64,000 nucleotides of DNA from Amycolatopsis antarctica (GTDB lineage: Bacteria; Actinomycetota; Actinomycetes; Mycobacteriales; Pseudonocardiaceae): positions 62,001 to 126,000 of the forward strand of contig NZ_NKYE01000014.1 in assembly GCF_002262875.1 (NCBI RefSeq), read 5' to 3'. A program made the position numbers and the translations under genes. Positions 47,808 through 57,912 of the stretch are shown here, piece by piece. The notes beneath the pieces were generated by a model. The model saw nothing but the letters and a program-made list of their open reading frames with translations, was not told where the DNA came from and did not search any database. Every line of letters begins with the position of its first letter. Position 1 is the stretch's first letter.

Positions 47808-48956
47808 TCACGCTCGCAGTTCCTGCCCGATCCTGGCCGCCTGCCGGGTGAGGTGATGTCGTTCGGCGAGGTTGGGGGCGACGCGGGCGGCGTCGGCGTA
47901 CAGCCGCGCCGCGGCGGGCAGATCGCCGGCCTTCTCGTGCAGGTACGCCGAGGCGGCGGTGTGCCGTGGCAGACCGGGGTCCACCCCGGCCAGGGCCGCG
48001 AGTCCGGCCACCGGCCCGTCGGCCTCGCCGACCGCGACGGCCCGGTTCAGCCGCACCACCGGACTCCCGGTCAGCCGGAGCAGTTCGTCGTACCAGCCGA
48101 CGATCTGGGGCCAGTCCGTCTCCTCGGCCCGGGGCGCGTCGGCGTGCAGGGCGGCCACGGCGGCCTGCGCCTGGAACTCGCCGAGCCGGTCGCGGCTCAG
48201 CGCCGCCTGCAGGACCCTGACGCCCTCGGCGATGAGCGCGCTGTCCCAGCGGGAACGGTCCTGCTCGGCCAGCGGCACCAGGCTGCCGTCCTCGCGGGTC
48301 CGCGCCGGCCGCCGGGCGTGGTGCAGCAGCATCAACGCCAGCAGTCCCGCCGTCTCCTCGTCCCCGGTCGTCGACGCCAGTTGCCTGGCGAGCCGGACGG
48401 CCTCGGCCGCGAGGTCGACGTCGCCGGTGTAGCCCTCGTTGAAGACCAGGTAGAGCACCCGCCGCACGGTCGCCAGGTCGCCGGGCCGGGAGAACCGCAC
48501 GGCACCGACCGTGCGCTTGGCTCGGCTGATGCGCTGCGCCATCGTCGCCTCCGGCACCAGGTAGGCCTGGGCGATCTGCCGGGTGGTCAGGCCGCCGACG
48601 GCACGCAGCGTGAGCGCCACCGCCGACGCCGGGGTCAGCGACGGATGGGCGCACAGGAAGAACAGCCGCAGGGTGTCGTCCGCTGCCCCGGCCGGACCGG
48701 GCCGCGGCTCGGCCTCGACCCGCAGTTCCCGGTCCCGGCGCGAGGCCTCGGATCGGCGGATGTCGAGGAACTTGCGCCACGCCACCGTCACCAGCCAGCC
48801 CTTCGGATCGGCGGGCCGCCGATCCGGCCAGAGCAGCGTGGCCTGGAGGAGTGCTTCCTGTACGGCGTCCTCGGCCGTCGCGAAGTCGGCTCCGCGGCGG
48901 ACGAGGACGCCGATCACCGCGGGAGTCAGCTCCCGCAGCAACGGTTCGTCCATCAC
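47808..48956 (-). CDS. ECF42-type RNA polymerase sigma factor (second copy)
   Basis: 382-aa sigma factor of the same group as 38286-39515. Region 2: RGADFATAEDAVQEALLQAT and PKGWLVTVAWRKFLDIRRSE; region 4: LTLRAVGGLTTRQIAQAYLV then ATMAQRISRAKRTVGAVRFS. The C-terminal helical extension includes VFNEGYTGDVDLAAEAVRLA, LDSALIAEG-like WDSALIAEGVRVLQAALSR and AGDLPAAARLYADAARVAPN. GTG 48956 or the next codon ATG 48953 could start it. It lies 13 bases after its DGPF partner. Clearly paralogous to the other copy but well diverged. Confidence 0.9.
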   Translation of the reverse strand: MMDEPLLRELTPAVIGVLVRRGADFATAEDAVQEALLQATLLWPDRRPADPKGWLVTVAWRKFLDIRRSEASRRDRELRVEAEPRPGPAGAADDTLRLFFLCAHPSLTPASAVALTLRAVGGLTTRQIAQAYLVPEATMAQRISRAKRTVGAVRFSRPGDLATVRRVLYLVFNEGYTGDVDLAAEAVRLARQLASTTGDEETAGLLALMLLHHARRPARTREDGSLVPLAEQDRSRWDSALIAEGVRVLQAALSRDRLGEFQAQAAVAALHADAPRAEETDWPQIVGWYDELLRLTGSPVVRLNRAVAVGEADGPVAGLAALAGVDPGLPRHTAASAYLHEKAGDLPAAARLYADAARVAPNLAERHHLTRQAARIGQELRA

Positions 48957-48969
48957 CCGGTACGTCCGC

Positions 48970-49377
48970 TCACTCGTCGACGGTCGGCGGCTCGCCCATC
49001 AGCGGGCGCAGTTCCAGCCACTCGTGGATCGGCTTGCCACCGGCCCCGGGCGCCGCCGACAGCTCGCCCGCGAGGGCGAGCGCACGCTCGTAGCTGTCGA
49101 CGTCGATGATCATCCAGCCGGCGATCAGGTCCTTGGTCTCGGCGAACGGCCCGTCGGTCACCGGGGGCCTGCCCTCCCCGTCGTAGCGGACGAACGTTCC
49201 CTCGGCGGAGAGCGCCTGGCTGTCGACGAACTCGCCGGTGCCTTCGAGCCGGGTGGCGAAATCGGACATGTACCGCAGGTGGTCCTCGACCTCCTCCGGG
49301 GCCCACTGGTCCATCGGCACGTCGTTGACGGCCTTGGGGGCGCCGCGGTAGTGCTTGAGAAGCAGGTACTTCGCCAT
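48970..49377 (-). CDS. YCII-related DGPF-domain protein (second copy)
   Basis: 135-aa DGPF protein: MAKYLLLKHYRGAPKAVND, QWAPEEVEDHLRYMSDFATR, PPVTDGPFAETKDLIAGWMI and the C-terminal EWLELRPLM. ATG 49377 has a strong site (AAGGAG). Upstream partner of the second ECF42-type sigma factor, same order as at 37.9 kb. Known for the family: genomic pairing; exact role unproven. Confidence 0.9.
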   Translation of the reverse strand: MAKYLLLKHYRGAPKAVNDVPMDQWAPEEVEDHLRYMSDFATRLEGTGEFVDSQALSAEGTFVRYDGEGRPPVTDGPFAETKDLIAGWMIIDVDSYERALALAGELSAAPGAGGKPIHEWLELRPLMGEPPTVDE

Positions 49378-49539
49378 GCTGGTCTCCTTGGTGTGCTGCG
49401 GCCCCGGTGGCCGCGTCTGCCCCTGGGACGGAGCCGCCGGACCGCTCTCGACATTCCTCCGCCACATTTTCTTCGAATTTTCGCGAGCACGCGAAAATTC
49501 GAAGCGAGGCCGCCGTGCCCGGCGTCCCATGCCAGTGGT

Positions 49540-52500
49540 TCAGCCCGTGCCCACGAGTTCGGCGGGCAGGCGATCCGCGCCGGCGGCGAACGACTCCTCG
49601 AACGCCCGCTCGCCCAGCGCGGTACGCAGCCGCTCACTGATCCGGTCCACGTCCAGTCGTTCCGCGGCCGGCAGTGGGGCGCCGACCGCCTGGCGCGCGG
49701 CGTCCGCCGCTCCGAGCAGCCCCGCGGCACGTTCCGGCTCGCCGAGCAGGGACCACGCACCGGCGAGACCCTCCAGCGCCAATGCGATCGTGCGCCTGCC
49801 GCCACCGGCCGCGCGTGCCCGGTGGTAGCCGGCCTCGTGCAGTTCCAGCGCCCGGCGCCCGTCGCCGCGCAACTCGGCGATGAAACCGAGCTCCGCGAAC
49901 GGGGTCAGCGTGGCGAAACTGGCCACCTCCTCGGCCGTCCACGGCAACAGCAGTCGCTCCGCCGTGGCGAGGTCCCCCGTTCTTCTCGCGGTCAGCGCGA
50001 GCCCGAACTCCGCGTAGCCGACCAGTGCCGCGTTGCCCTGGTCCGCGGCCAGCTTCCTGGCCCGTTCGTGCTGGGCACGTGCGGTCCCCAGGTCGCCGGT
50101 CAGCATCGTCACCCGCCCGAGGCCGGACAACCGGCCCGCCACCTCCGGGCCCAGCCGCAGGTCCTCCGCGATCCGCAGGCCGTTCGCCTGCAAGCGCGCT
50201 GCCTCGGGGTAGTCGCCGGTCACCTCGGCGACCAGGGCAAGGGTGTCCAGTGCCTGCAGGCGTCCCCACCGGTCGCCGAGTGCGGTGAACAACCGTTCGG
50301 CTTCCCCCGCGTCTCGTCGCGCGGCCGGCAGTTCGTCCCGCAGCGCCGCGTACGTCGCACCGGTCGCCAGTGCCGCTGCGCATCCCCACTGATCCCCGTT
50401 CTGGCGGCAGGTACGCAGCGCCGTACCGGCCCAATCGGTGACGACGCGCATGTCCCCGAATCCCCAGCAGGCGAAGGCCAGGAACCAGCGCGCCCGTGCC
50501 TGCGAGGTGGTTCCCTCGCCCAGTTCGGCGAGCGCGGCGACCCCGTCCGGGGCGAGTTCCGAGTTCCGGTCCGCCCACGCCGTCATACCGGCCCGCCACA
50601 CCCGCACGCTCGCCCGCAGCCGCGGATCGCCACCGGGCAGGGCGAGCACCAGCTCGGCGGCGTCGCTCATCTGTCCCGGCCTGCCCCGCAGGAACCAGTA
50701 CCAGGCCAGCGCGTCCACCAGCCGCAGGCCCTCGTCGGCGTCGTCCATCCGGCACAGCGCGGCGCCCAGGTTCGCCGACTCCTCGTCAAGCCGGGTCAGC
50801 CAGGTCCGCTGTTCACGGCCCCGCAGCCGGGGCGCCGCACGTTCGGCCAGCGCGAGGCAGTGGGCGACGAACCGCCGGTGCAGTTCGCCTGCCTCCCCGG
50901 ACTCGGCCAGCCGCTCGGCGGCGTACTCGGCGACCGCTTCCAGCAACCGGTAACGCCCATCGGCGTTGCGCACCAGCAGCGAGCGGTCCACCAGGCGGGT
51001 CACCGTGTCCAGCACGTCCGTCGCAGGGCTCCCGCCGCAGACCTCTTCGGCCGCGGCGAGCCCGCACCCGCCGGAAAACACCGAGAGCCTGCGCAGCACC
51101 GTCTGCTCGGTTGCGGTGAGCAGCTCCCAGCTCCAGTCGATGGTGGCCCGCAGGGTGCGTTGCCGGACGGGTGCGTCCCGGCGCCTGCCGGAGAGGAGGG
51201 CGAGCCGGTCGTCGAGCCGTTCGGCCACTCCCGCCACGCCGAGCGTGCGCACCCTGGCCGCGGCCAGCTCCAGCGCCAGCGGGATGCCGTCCAGCCGCGC
51301 GCAGATCGTGCGCACCAGCGGCTCGGTCCGCTCGTCCAGCACGAACGCCGGATCCACCGCGGACGCCCGCGCGGTGAACAGGCGTACTGCGCTCGCGGTG
51401 CCGGTGGTCGGCAGTGGCTCCACCGGGTGCAGCACCTCGCCGGACAGCTCCAGCGGTTCACGGCTGGTGGCCAGCACCGTCAGTTCCGGTGCCGCGGCCA
51501 GCGTCGCCAGTACCAGCTCGGCGACCGCTTCGAGCAGGTGCTCGCAGTTGTCCAGGACCAGCAGTCCGGTGAAGCCGCGCACGGTGGCCAGCAGCCTGCT
51601 CTTCGCGTCGGACGCGGTGTCGGCCGCCTGGCCCGCGCTGGCTCCCGCCTGCCGGCCGAACGCCCGGCAGACCAGGTCGGCGACCGATTCCGCGGCCGTC
51701 CCGGCAGGCAGCGCGTCCAGTTCGACCAGCCGCACCCCGGCCTCGTGCCGCCGGTCGTACTCGTGTGCGACGGCCAGCGCCAGCCGGGTCTTGCCCACCC
51801 CGCCGATGCCGACCAGGCTGACCAACCGGTCCTCGTCGAGCAGGGCGCGCACCCGTTCGAGGTCCGCCTCTCGGCCGATCAGCTCCGTCGCCGGGGTCGG
51901 CAGCGGGCTGCGGACCGCCGGCTCCCGGGGCCTCGTCCGCAGTTCGGGACCGTGCCGCAGCACTGCCTGGTGCAGTTCTACGAGTTCCGGGGCGGGGTCG
52001 GCGCCCAGTTCGTCGCGCAGCCGCGTGCGCAGGTCCTCGAAGGCGGCCAGCGCCTCGTTCGGGCGTCCGGCCAGGTAGAGCGCGCGCATCTGGGCCGCCC
52101 GCAACCGCTCCCGCAGCGGGTGACGTTCGGCGAGCTCGTCCAGCTCACCTGTCAGCAGCAGATGCTCGCCGAGGTCGAGCAGCGCCTCGGCGCGTGACTC
52201 GGCCGCGCTGAGCCAGAGTTCGTTCAACCTGGCGAGCACCGGCTGTGCGGTGAGCTCGTCGGCGACCTCGACGAACGCCGGGCCACGCCACAGCGCCATC
52301 GCGTCGTCGAGCAGTGCCGCCCGCTCGTGCGCGTCCGGCTCGGAGCGGACGCGTTCCAGCAGCTCGGCGAACCGCCCGGAGTCCAGCGCCTGCTCGGTGA
52401 CCCCGATCCGGTAGCCGCCGGGTTCCGAGACGACCAGCTCCCGGCCACCGGACTCCGCGTCGGCGAGCACCCGGCGCAACTGGGAGACCTTGGCCTGCAG

Positions 52501-52686
52501 TGATGCCTTCGGGTCCACCGGGGTCCGCTCGCCCCAGAGCCGATCCACCAGTGCGTCCACCGTGACGGCGTGGCCCGCGTGCAGCAGCAGATGCGCCAGC
52601 AGCAGCCGCACCTTCAGCTCCGGCACCCGGACGCGCACGCCGCGGTCGGTGATCACCTCGACCGGGCCGAGCACGCCGAACTGCAC
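49540..52686 (-). CDS. AfsR/SARP-type regulator with NB-ARC ATPase and TPR region
   Basis: 1048-aa regulator. Residues 1-95 carry the OmpR-like winged HTH (VQFGVLGPVEVITDRGVRV, LLAHLLLHAGHAVTVDALVD); 95-250 the bacterial transcriptional activator domain (LWRGPAFVEVADEL, RALYLAGRPNEALAAFEDLR). The NB-ARC segment follows, with Walker A LVSLVGIGGVGKTRLALAVA, LVLDNCEHLL and LLATSREPL-like TVLATSREPLELSGE, then about 450 residues of helical repeats. GTG 52686 places the HTH at the start. Large members of this class integrate a signal through the ATPase. It is divergent from the FMN reductase/MFS pair, its most likely target. Confidence 0.92.
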   Translation of the reverse strand: MQFGVLGPVEVITDRGVRVRVPELKVRLLLAHLLLHAGHAVTVDALVDRLWGERTPVDPKASLQAKVSQLRRVLADAESGGRELVVSEPGGYRIGVTEQALDSGRFAELLERVRSEPDAHERAALLDDAMALWRGPAFVEVADELTAQPVLARLNELWLSAAESRAEALLDLGEHLLLTGELDELAERHPLRERLRAAQMRALYLAGRPNEALAAFEDLRTRLRDELGADPAPELVELHQAVLRHGPELRTRPREPAVRSPLPTPATELIGREADLERVRALLDEDRLVSLVGIGGVGKTRLALAVAHEYDRRHEAGVRLVELDALPAGTAAESVADLVCRAFGRQAGASAGQAADTASDAKSRLLATVRGFTGLLVLDNCEHLLEAVAELVLATLAAAPELTVLATSREPLELSGEVLHPVEPLPTTGTASAVRLFTARASAVDPAFVLDERTEPLVRTICARLDGIPLALELAAARVRTLGVAGVAERLDDRLALLSGRRRDAPVRQRTLRATIDWSWELLTATEQTVLRRLSVFSGGCGLAAAEEVCGGSPATDVLDTVTRLVDRSLLVRNADGRYRLLEAVAEYAAERLAESGEAGELHRRFVAHCLALAERAAPRLRGREQRTWLTRLDEESANLGAALCRMDDADEGLRLVDALAWYWFLRGRPGQMSDAAELVLALPGGDPRLRASVRVWRAGMTAWADRNSELAPDGVAALAELGEGTTSQARARWFLAFACWGFGDMRVVTDWAGTALRTCRQNGDQWGCAAALATGATYAALRDELPAARRDAGEAERLFTALGDRWGRLQALDTLALVAEVTGDYPEAARLQANGLRIAEDLRLGPEVAGRLSGLGRVTMLTGDLGTARAQHERARKLAADQGNAALVGYAEFGLALTARRTGDLATAERLLLPWTAEEVASFATLTPFAELGFIAELRGDGRRALELHEAGYHRARAAGGGRRTIALALEGLAGAWSLLGEPERAAGLLGAADAARQAVGAPLPAAERLDVDRISERLRTALGERAFEESFAAGADRLPAELVGTG

Positions 52687-52832
52687 GGCCCGACGGTACC
52701 GAACGCTCGATCCGTTCCGCTGGGCGAACGCCCATTTCGGGCGTGGCCCGAAGCGCACCGGAAGCGAACCCGAAGCGCCGAGACCGACGATGACGCCAGT
52801 GGCGATCGAGCAGACCCATCAAGGAGGTTTCG

Positions 52833-53429
52833 ATGTCCGAGCAACCCCTCAAACTCGCCGTGATCATCGGCAGCACCCGATCCGGCCGGTTCGGCCCCAC
52901 CGCCGCCGAGTGGTTCGGCGCGCAGGCCAGGTCGAGGACCGAGGTCAGCGTCGACGTGATCGACCTGGCACAGACCTGGCTGCCCGACGTGCTGCCCGGC
53001 GACGACGCCACCGAGCAACCCGGCCCGGTCGCGGAACTGTCCCCGTGGCTGGCCGGGGCGGACGCATTCGTGCTGGTCACCCCGGAGTACAACCACAGCT
53101 TCCCGGCCCCGTTGAAGAACGCCATCGACTGGTTCTACGAGGAGTGGCAGGCCAAGCCGGTCGGTTACGTCAGCTACGGCGGCCTCGCCGGGGGCACTCG
53201 CGCCGTCGAAGCACTGCGGCCGGTGCTCAACGAGCTGCACGCCGTCTCGATGCGCACCAGCGTCAGCTTCCCGAACTACCCGGACACCTTCGGCACGGCC
53301 GGCACCCCGGCGAACGAGGAGCGCTACGCGAAGGTCGCGCACGGCATGCTCGACGAGCTGGTCTGGTGGGGCGAGGCGCTGCGTGCCCAGCGGGAACGGC
53401 GGGCCTACCCGGCGGGTGCGGCGGAGTGA
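52833..53429 (+). CDS. NADPH-dependent FMN reductase
   Basis: 198-aa flavodoxin-like reductase. The FMN-binding loop is IIGSTRSGRFGPTAAEWF, with the family motif LVTPEYNHSFPAPLKNAIDW and SYGGLAGGTRAVEALRPVL. A strong site (AAGGAGG) precedes the ATG. Cytosolic; could act on quinones or supply reduced flavin. Overlaps the MFS transporter start by GTGA, so the two form an operon under the divergent AfsR-like regulator. Confidence 0.92.
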   Translation: MSEQPLKLAVIIGSTRSGRFGPTAAEWFGAQARSRTEVSVDVIDLAQTWLPDVLPGDDATEQPGPVAELSPWLAGADAFVLVTPEYNHSFPAPLKNAIDWFYEEWQAKPVGYVSYGGLAGGTRAVEALRPVLNELHAVSMRTSVSFPNYPDTFGTAGTPANEERYAKVAHGMLDELVWWGEALRAQRERRAYPAGAAE

Positions 53430-54982
53430 CCGAGCAGGCGGCGCCGGTGGATGGCGCGGAGGTGGAACCGGCCAGGGCGGGCGCCCGCGAATGGTGTGGC
53501 CTGGCGCTGCTCGCCGTGCCGTTGCTGGTCCTGGCGATCGACGTCAGCGTGCTCTACCTGGCCGCGCCGGCGCTGACCGCCGATCTCGCGCCGAGCGCGA
53601 CTCAGCAGCTCTGGATCCTGGACATCTACGGATTCCTGATCGCCGGATTCCTGATCACCATGGGCTCGCTCGGCGACCGGATCGGCAGGCGCAGGCTGCT
53701 GCTGTTCGGCGGCGGCGCGTTCGCGGCCGCTTCGGCTCTCGCGGCCTTCGCACCGACCGCGGAACTGCTGATCGTGGCCCGGGCGGTGCTCGGCGTCGCC
53801 GGGGCGACGCTGATGCCGTCCACCCTGTCGCTGATCAGCACCATGTTCCCGGTGCCGAAGGAGCGCTCGTTCGCCATCGCGATCTGGATGACCACCTTCT
53901 CCGCCGGGGTGGCCGTCGGACCGGTCGTCGGCGGACTGCTGCTGGAGCACTTCTGGTGGGGTTCGGTGTTCCTGCTCGCCATCCCGGCGATGCTGCTGCT
54001 GATCGTGCTCGGACGGGTGCTGCTCCCGGAACACCGGCCGAGCGGCCCGCGCGAGCCGGTCGACCTGCTCAGCGTCGGGCTGTCACTGATGACCATGCTG
54101 CCGTTGGTCTACGGGCTGAAGGAGACGGTGGCACACGGCCCGGCGGTACTGTCCACGCTGTCCGCCGCCGCCGGTGCGGTGTTCGGGACCCTGTTCGTGC
54201 TCCGGCAACGGCGGCTGACCGACCCGCTGCTGGACGTCCGCCTGTTCACCCGACGGGCGTTCCAGGCGGCGGTACTGCTGATGCTGCTCGGCACGATCGC
54301 GGTGAACGGGCTGTTCTACCTCGTGCCGCAGTACCTGCAACTTGTTCGCGGCTCGTCTCCGCTGCAGGCCGGGCTCTGGATGCTGCCGATCGCGGCCGCC
54401 TCGGTGTTCGCCTCACTCGCCGGTGCCCGGCTGGCGAACCGCTTCGGCAAGCGCTCCGTACTCGCCGTGGCCGCGCTGATCGCGTTGCTGGGCTGTGTCG
54501 CCATCGGGTTCACCGGGCCGGAGACCGGACTCGGCGCGCTGATCGCACTGGTGTCGCTGACGGTGGTCGGGATGGCGCCCGCCGGTGTGCTGGGCACCGA
54601 CCTGGTGGTCGCCGCGGCCCCACCGGACGGTGCGGGCGCGGCCGCCGCGGTCTCGGAGACCGCGGGTGAGCTCGGCGTCGGGCTCGGCGTCGCCACCGCG
54701 GGAACACTGGTGGCCGCGGTGTACGGCGCGAGCCTCGGTTCGGACCTGCCCGCCGGGTTGCCCGCGCGAGCAGCGGACGAGGCGGCCGAGGGCGTGGCCG
54801 CGGCGAACTCGGTCGCGGCGACCCTGCCCCCGGAGTCGGGGGAGCGATTGGCCTCCGCCGCCCGCGCCGCCTTCACCGACGCCTTCGCGATGACCGGCCT
54901 GTTCAGCGGGGCGGTGATGGCGGGCATCATCGTGCTGGCGTTGATCGCCATCCCGCGCTACGGCGCCGAGTCCACCGTCTGA
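53426..54982 (+). CDS. MFS drug-efflux transporter, DHA2 type
   Basis: 518-aa transporter with about 14 hydrophobic helices. Motif A-like GSLGDRIGRRRLLLFGG after helix 2, LDIYGFLIAGFLITMGSL, ARAVLGVAGATLMPSTLSLI, and the motif C-like TFSAGVAVGPVVGGLL place it among EmrB/QacA-type proton antiporters. GTG 53426 overlaps the FMN reductase stop. In-frame sequence earlier belongs to antisense of other genes. Exported compound unknown; a toxic quinone or antibiotic would suit the reductase partner (inference). Confidence 0.92.
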   Translation: MTEQAAPVDGAEVEPARAGAREWCGLALLAVPLLVLAIDVSVLYLAAPALTADLAPSATQQLWILDIYGFLIAGFLITMGSLGDRIGRRRLLLFGGGAFAAASALAAFAPTAELLIVARAVLGVAGATLMPSTLSLISTMFPVPKERSFAIAIWMTTFSAGVAVGPVVGGLLLEHFWWGSVFLLAIPAMLLLIVLGRVLLPEHRPSGPREPVDLLSVGLSLMTMLPLVYGLKETVAHGPAVLSTLSAAAGAVFGTLFVLRQRRLTDPLLDVRLFTRRAFQAAVLLMLLGTIAVNGLFYLVPQYLQLVRGSSPLQAGLWMLPIAAASVFASLAGARLANRFGKRSVLAVAALIALLGCVAIGFTGPETGLGALIALVSLTVVGMAPAGVLGTDLVVAAAPPDGAGAAAAVSETAGELGVGLGVATAGTLVAAVYGASLGSDLPAGLPARAADEAAEGVAAANSVAATLPPESGERLASAARAAFTDAFAMTGLFSGAVMAGIIVLALIAIPRYGAESTV

Positions 54983-55129
54983 CGGGATCCCCACGGCCGG
55001 GCATGTGGCGCGGGTCATGCTCGTTCGTGCTTGAGGGTGACGCGACGTCGGGGTGTTTCATCGGTGGCGCAAGGGGCCGTTCTCCGCCGAAGCCGAGAAC
55101 GCCGACAGCACCGCTGATTGGAGCGCAGA

Positions 55130-57064
55130 ATGGCCGGGACGCCAAGTCGAGTGCAATCGGTGCCGAGGGTGATCGGGGTGGAGGAGTTCTTCACGGATCC
55201 GGAGTTCTCGGGGGCGTCGATTTCGCCGGATGGTGCGCGAATCGCGTATCTGGCCCCGGAACACGGGCGGACGAACGTGTGGGTGCGCGGTGTCGACGAG
55301 GAGCACGGAGACGCGGTATGCGTGACGCGGGATTCCCGGCGGGGTATCAAGACGTATTACTGGACCGACGATCCGCGTTGGTTGCTGTATTTGCAGGACA
55401 CCGACGGGAATGAGGACTGGCATCTGTACCGGGTGGACCTGGAGGCGCCGGACGAGCCCGCGCTCGACCTGACCCCACTGCCCGCCGGATCGCGCGTGGT
55501 CGCCGTCGAACCGATGAATTCGGTACCGGGCAGCGTGCTTGCCTGGATGAACCGGCGGCCCATGTTCATCGATGCGTTCCGGATCGACGTCGCCGCCGGC
55601 GAGACGACGGTGCACGTGGAGCAGCCCGATCCGAACGGCAACGTTCTCCTCGATCGTGACGGGCAGGCGGCGTTCTATTCGGTTTTGGCCGGCGACGGGC
55701 TGCACGAGTTCTACGCGATCGAGCCGGGCAACGGAGAGAAGCGCCTGCTGTGCAGGCAGGGCGGCCCGGAGCATCCGCTGGGGGTGCCGCTGCAGATCGT
55801 GACGCCCGACGGGAAGGGACTGCTGGTCAGCAGCTACCAGGATTCCGACGACCTGCGGCTCGTCCGCATCGACCGGGAAACCGGTGCGGAGACCGTGGTC
55901 GCCGCGATGGAAGGCCACAGCCTGTGCACGATGGGCCCGCTGCACCACAGCACGCCCGCGTCACTGTTCACCAGCAGGCGGACCGGCGAGGTCACCGCGG
56001 TCCGTTTCGTGGGCGACCGTCCCACACTCCAGGTGCTGGACCCGCATTTCGCCGAGGTGTTCGCGGCGTTGTCGGAGCGCTCCGACGGAGTGCTGCATTC
56101 GGTGTCCTCGGACGATAGTGAACGGTGGTGGGTGGCTACGTTCGTCCACGATCGGGATCCGGGGGTGACGTGGTTCTACGATCACGGTACGGGGGAGAGC
56201 CGGGTGTTGTTCCGTCCTCGTCCGCGACTGGATCCGGCGGAGATGGCTCCGATGACGGCGGTGCGGTTTCCCGCTCGGGACGGGTTGCCGCTGCACGGTT
56301 TCCTGACGCTGCCGGTGGGCGTCGAGCCGGCGAAGCTGCCGCTGGTGCTGCTGGTGCACGGCGGACCGTGGGCCCATGACATGTGGACCTTCGCCCCGAA
56401 GGCGCAGTTCCTGGCCAACCGCGGCTACGCGGTGCTGCAGGTCAACTTCCGCGGCTCGACGGGGTACGGCAGGCGGCACGTCACCAGTGCGATCGGCGAG
56501 TTCGCCGGGGCGATGCACGACGATCTGATCGACGCCGCCGACTGGGCGGTGGCACAGGGTTATGCCGATCCGGCGCGTATCGGGATCGTGGGCGGTTCCT
56601 ACGGTGGCTACGCGGCCCTGGTCGGCGTCACCGTCACCCCGGACTACTTCGCCGCGGCGGTGGACTATGTGGGCATCTCGGACCTGGCGAACTTCATGCG
56701 CACACTGCCGTCGTTCCTGCGGCCCCACCTGATCAACAACTGGTACCGCTACGTCGGCGACCCCGACATCCCCGAGCAGGAGACCGACATGCTGGCCCGC
56801 TCGCCGATCACCATGGCGGACCGGATCCGCACCCCGCTGCTCATCGCCCAGGGCGCCAACGACGTCCGCGTGGTCCAGGCCGAGTCCGACAACATCGTCG
56901 GTTCGCTGCGGCAGCGCGGAGTGCCGGTCGAGTACCTGCTCGCCGAGGACGAGGGACACGGTTTCGAGAACCCGGAGAACCAGGTGCGGTTCCATCGGGC
57001 GATCGAGCGGCACCTCGCCGAGCATCTCGGCGGCCGCACCGGCACGGATCCCGGGCACGAGTGA
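55130..57064 (+). CDS. S9 family prolyl oligopeptidase-type peptidase
   Basis: 644-aa serine peptidase. N-terminal beta-propeller (ISPDGARIAYLAPEHGRTNV, YWTDDPRWLLYLQDTDGNED) covers about residues 1-370. The C-terminal alpha/beta hydrolase has LVHGGPWAHD, nucleophile GGSYGGYAAL (Ser near 489), Asp near 577 (QGANDVRV) and His near 608 (DEGHGFENPENQ). Closest to dipeptidyl/acylaminoacyl peptidases of family S9. No signal peptide, so cytosolic. ATG 55130 with GGAG upstream is preferred over TTG 55118. Confidence 0.92.
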   Translation: MAGTPSRVQSVPRVIGVEEFFTDPEFSGASISPDGARIAYLAPEHGRTNVWVRGVDEEHGDAVCVTRDSRRGIKTYYWTDDPRWLLYLQDTDGNEDWHLYRVDLEAPDEPALDLTPLPAGSRVVAVEPMNSVPGSVLAWMNRRPMFIDAFRIDVAAGETTVHVEQPDPNGNVLLDRDGQAAFYSVLAGDGLHEFYAIEPGNGEKRLLCRQGGPEHPLGVPLQIVTPDGKGLLVSSYQDSDDLRLVRIDRETGAETVVAAMEGHSLCTMGPLHHSTPASLFTSRRTGEVTAVRFVGDRPTLQVLDPHFAEVFAALSERSDGVLHSVSSDDSERWWVATFVHDRDPGVTWFYDHGTGESRVLFRPRPRLDPAEMAPMTAVRFPARDGLPLHGFLTLPVGVEPAKLPLVLLVHGGPWAHDMWTFAPKAQFLANRGYAVLQVNFRGSTGYGRRHVTSAIGEFAGAMHDDLIDAADWAVAQGYADPARIGIVGGSYGGYAALVGVTVTPDYFAAAVDYVGISDLANFMRTLPSFLRPHLINNWYRYVGDPDIPEQETDMLARSPITMADRIRTPLLIAQGANDVRVVQAESDNIVGSLRQRGVPVEYLLAEDEGHGFENPENQVRFHRAIERHLAEHLGGRTGTDPGHE

Positions 57065-57198
57065 CACCGAGTCCTCCACATACCGGGCGTTGTGCGAGCG
57101 CGAGTGTTCCCGCAGAATCCCTGTGCACGTACGGCGTCGACGGGGACGCGGCAGCACGGTGACCGCATCCTGTCGCGCCATCTGCCGAAGGAGAACCC

Positions 57199-57669
57199 AT
57201 GGCGCGGAACCAGGTGAGCGAAACGGACCGGGCGCTACTGCGGCAGGCGATCGACCTCGGTATCGCGTGCCCGCGGGAGGACGACGCGTTCGCGGTGGGC
57301 GCGGTGATCGTCGCCGGCGACGGCCAGGTGCTGGCGACGGGATACTCCCGCGAGTCGGACCCGCACATCCACGCCGAGGAGGCCGCGATCGGCAAACTCG
57401 CCCCGCGCGATCCGCGGCTGCGCCGGGCGACCATCTACACCTCGCTGGAACCGTGCACGGCCCGCACCTCGCGTCCGGTCACCTGCACCCAGCACATCCT
57501 GGACGCCGGCGTCGCCCGGATCGTGTTCGCCTGGCGCGAGCCCGACCCGCTTGTCGCCTGTAACGGTGCGGAACGCCTCCGCGACGCCGGACGCGACGTC
57601 GTCGAGGTCAGCGAGTTCGCCGGACTGGTGCGCGCACTCAACCCGCACATGCCCGGCGTCCACCTCTGA
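57199..57669 (+). CDS. CMP/dCMP deaminase-fold protein, RibD deaminase-like
   Basis: 156-aa zinc-dependent deaminase. H58-A-E60 (HIHAEEAA) supplies one zinc ligand and the catalytic glutamate; C86 and C96 (EPCTARTSRPVTC) complete the site. The fold resembles the deaminase half of RibD, but there is no reductase half, and the sequence between the cysteines is unlike the usual RibD one. Substrate could be a pyrimidine, pterin-like base or antibiotic nucleoside. GAAGGAG precedes the ATG. Confidence 0.88.
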   Translation: MARNQVSETDRALLRQAIDLGIACPREDDAFAVGAVIVAGDGQVLATGYSRESDPHIHAEEAAIGKLAPRDPRLRRATIYTSLEPCTARTSRPVTCTQHILDAGVARIVFAWREPDPLVACNGAERLRDAGRDVVEVSEFAGLVRALNPHMPGVHL

Positions 57670-57912
57670 CCCTCGGCCCGCCGACCGGCTCTCCCGTGAC
57701 CGGGCGATGACGCTGGGAACCCGCGGCCCGGACCGGCTCCCCTGGCGGCACAGACCTTCGTGATCCCGCCGCGAACGAAAGTTAATTGCGGCGCTGACCT
57801 GCTGTTTGCTGCTGTGGTCAGGTGACGAGGACGACGACGGCCGGACCGGGGTGTGGCGAAGGTGTTCTCTGCTCGCCAGGTCACTCCGGCCGAACCGAGG
57901 AGAGGACCGCCC

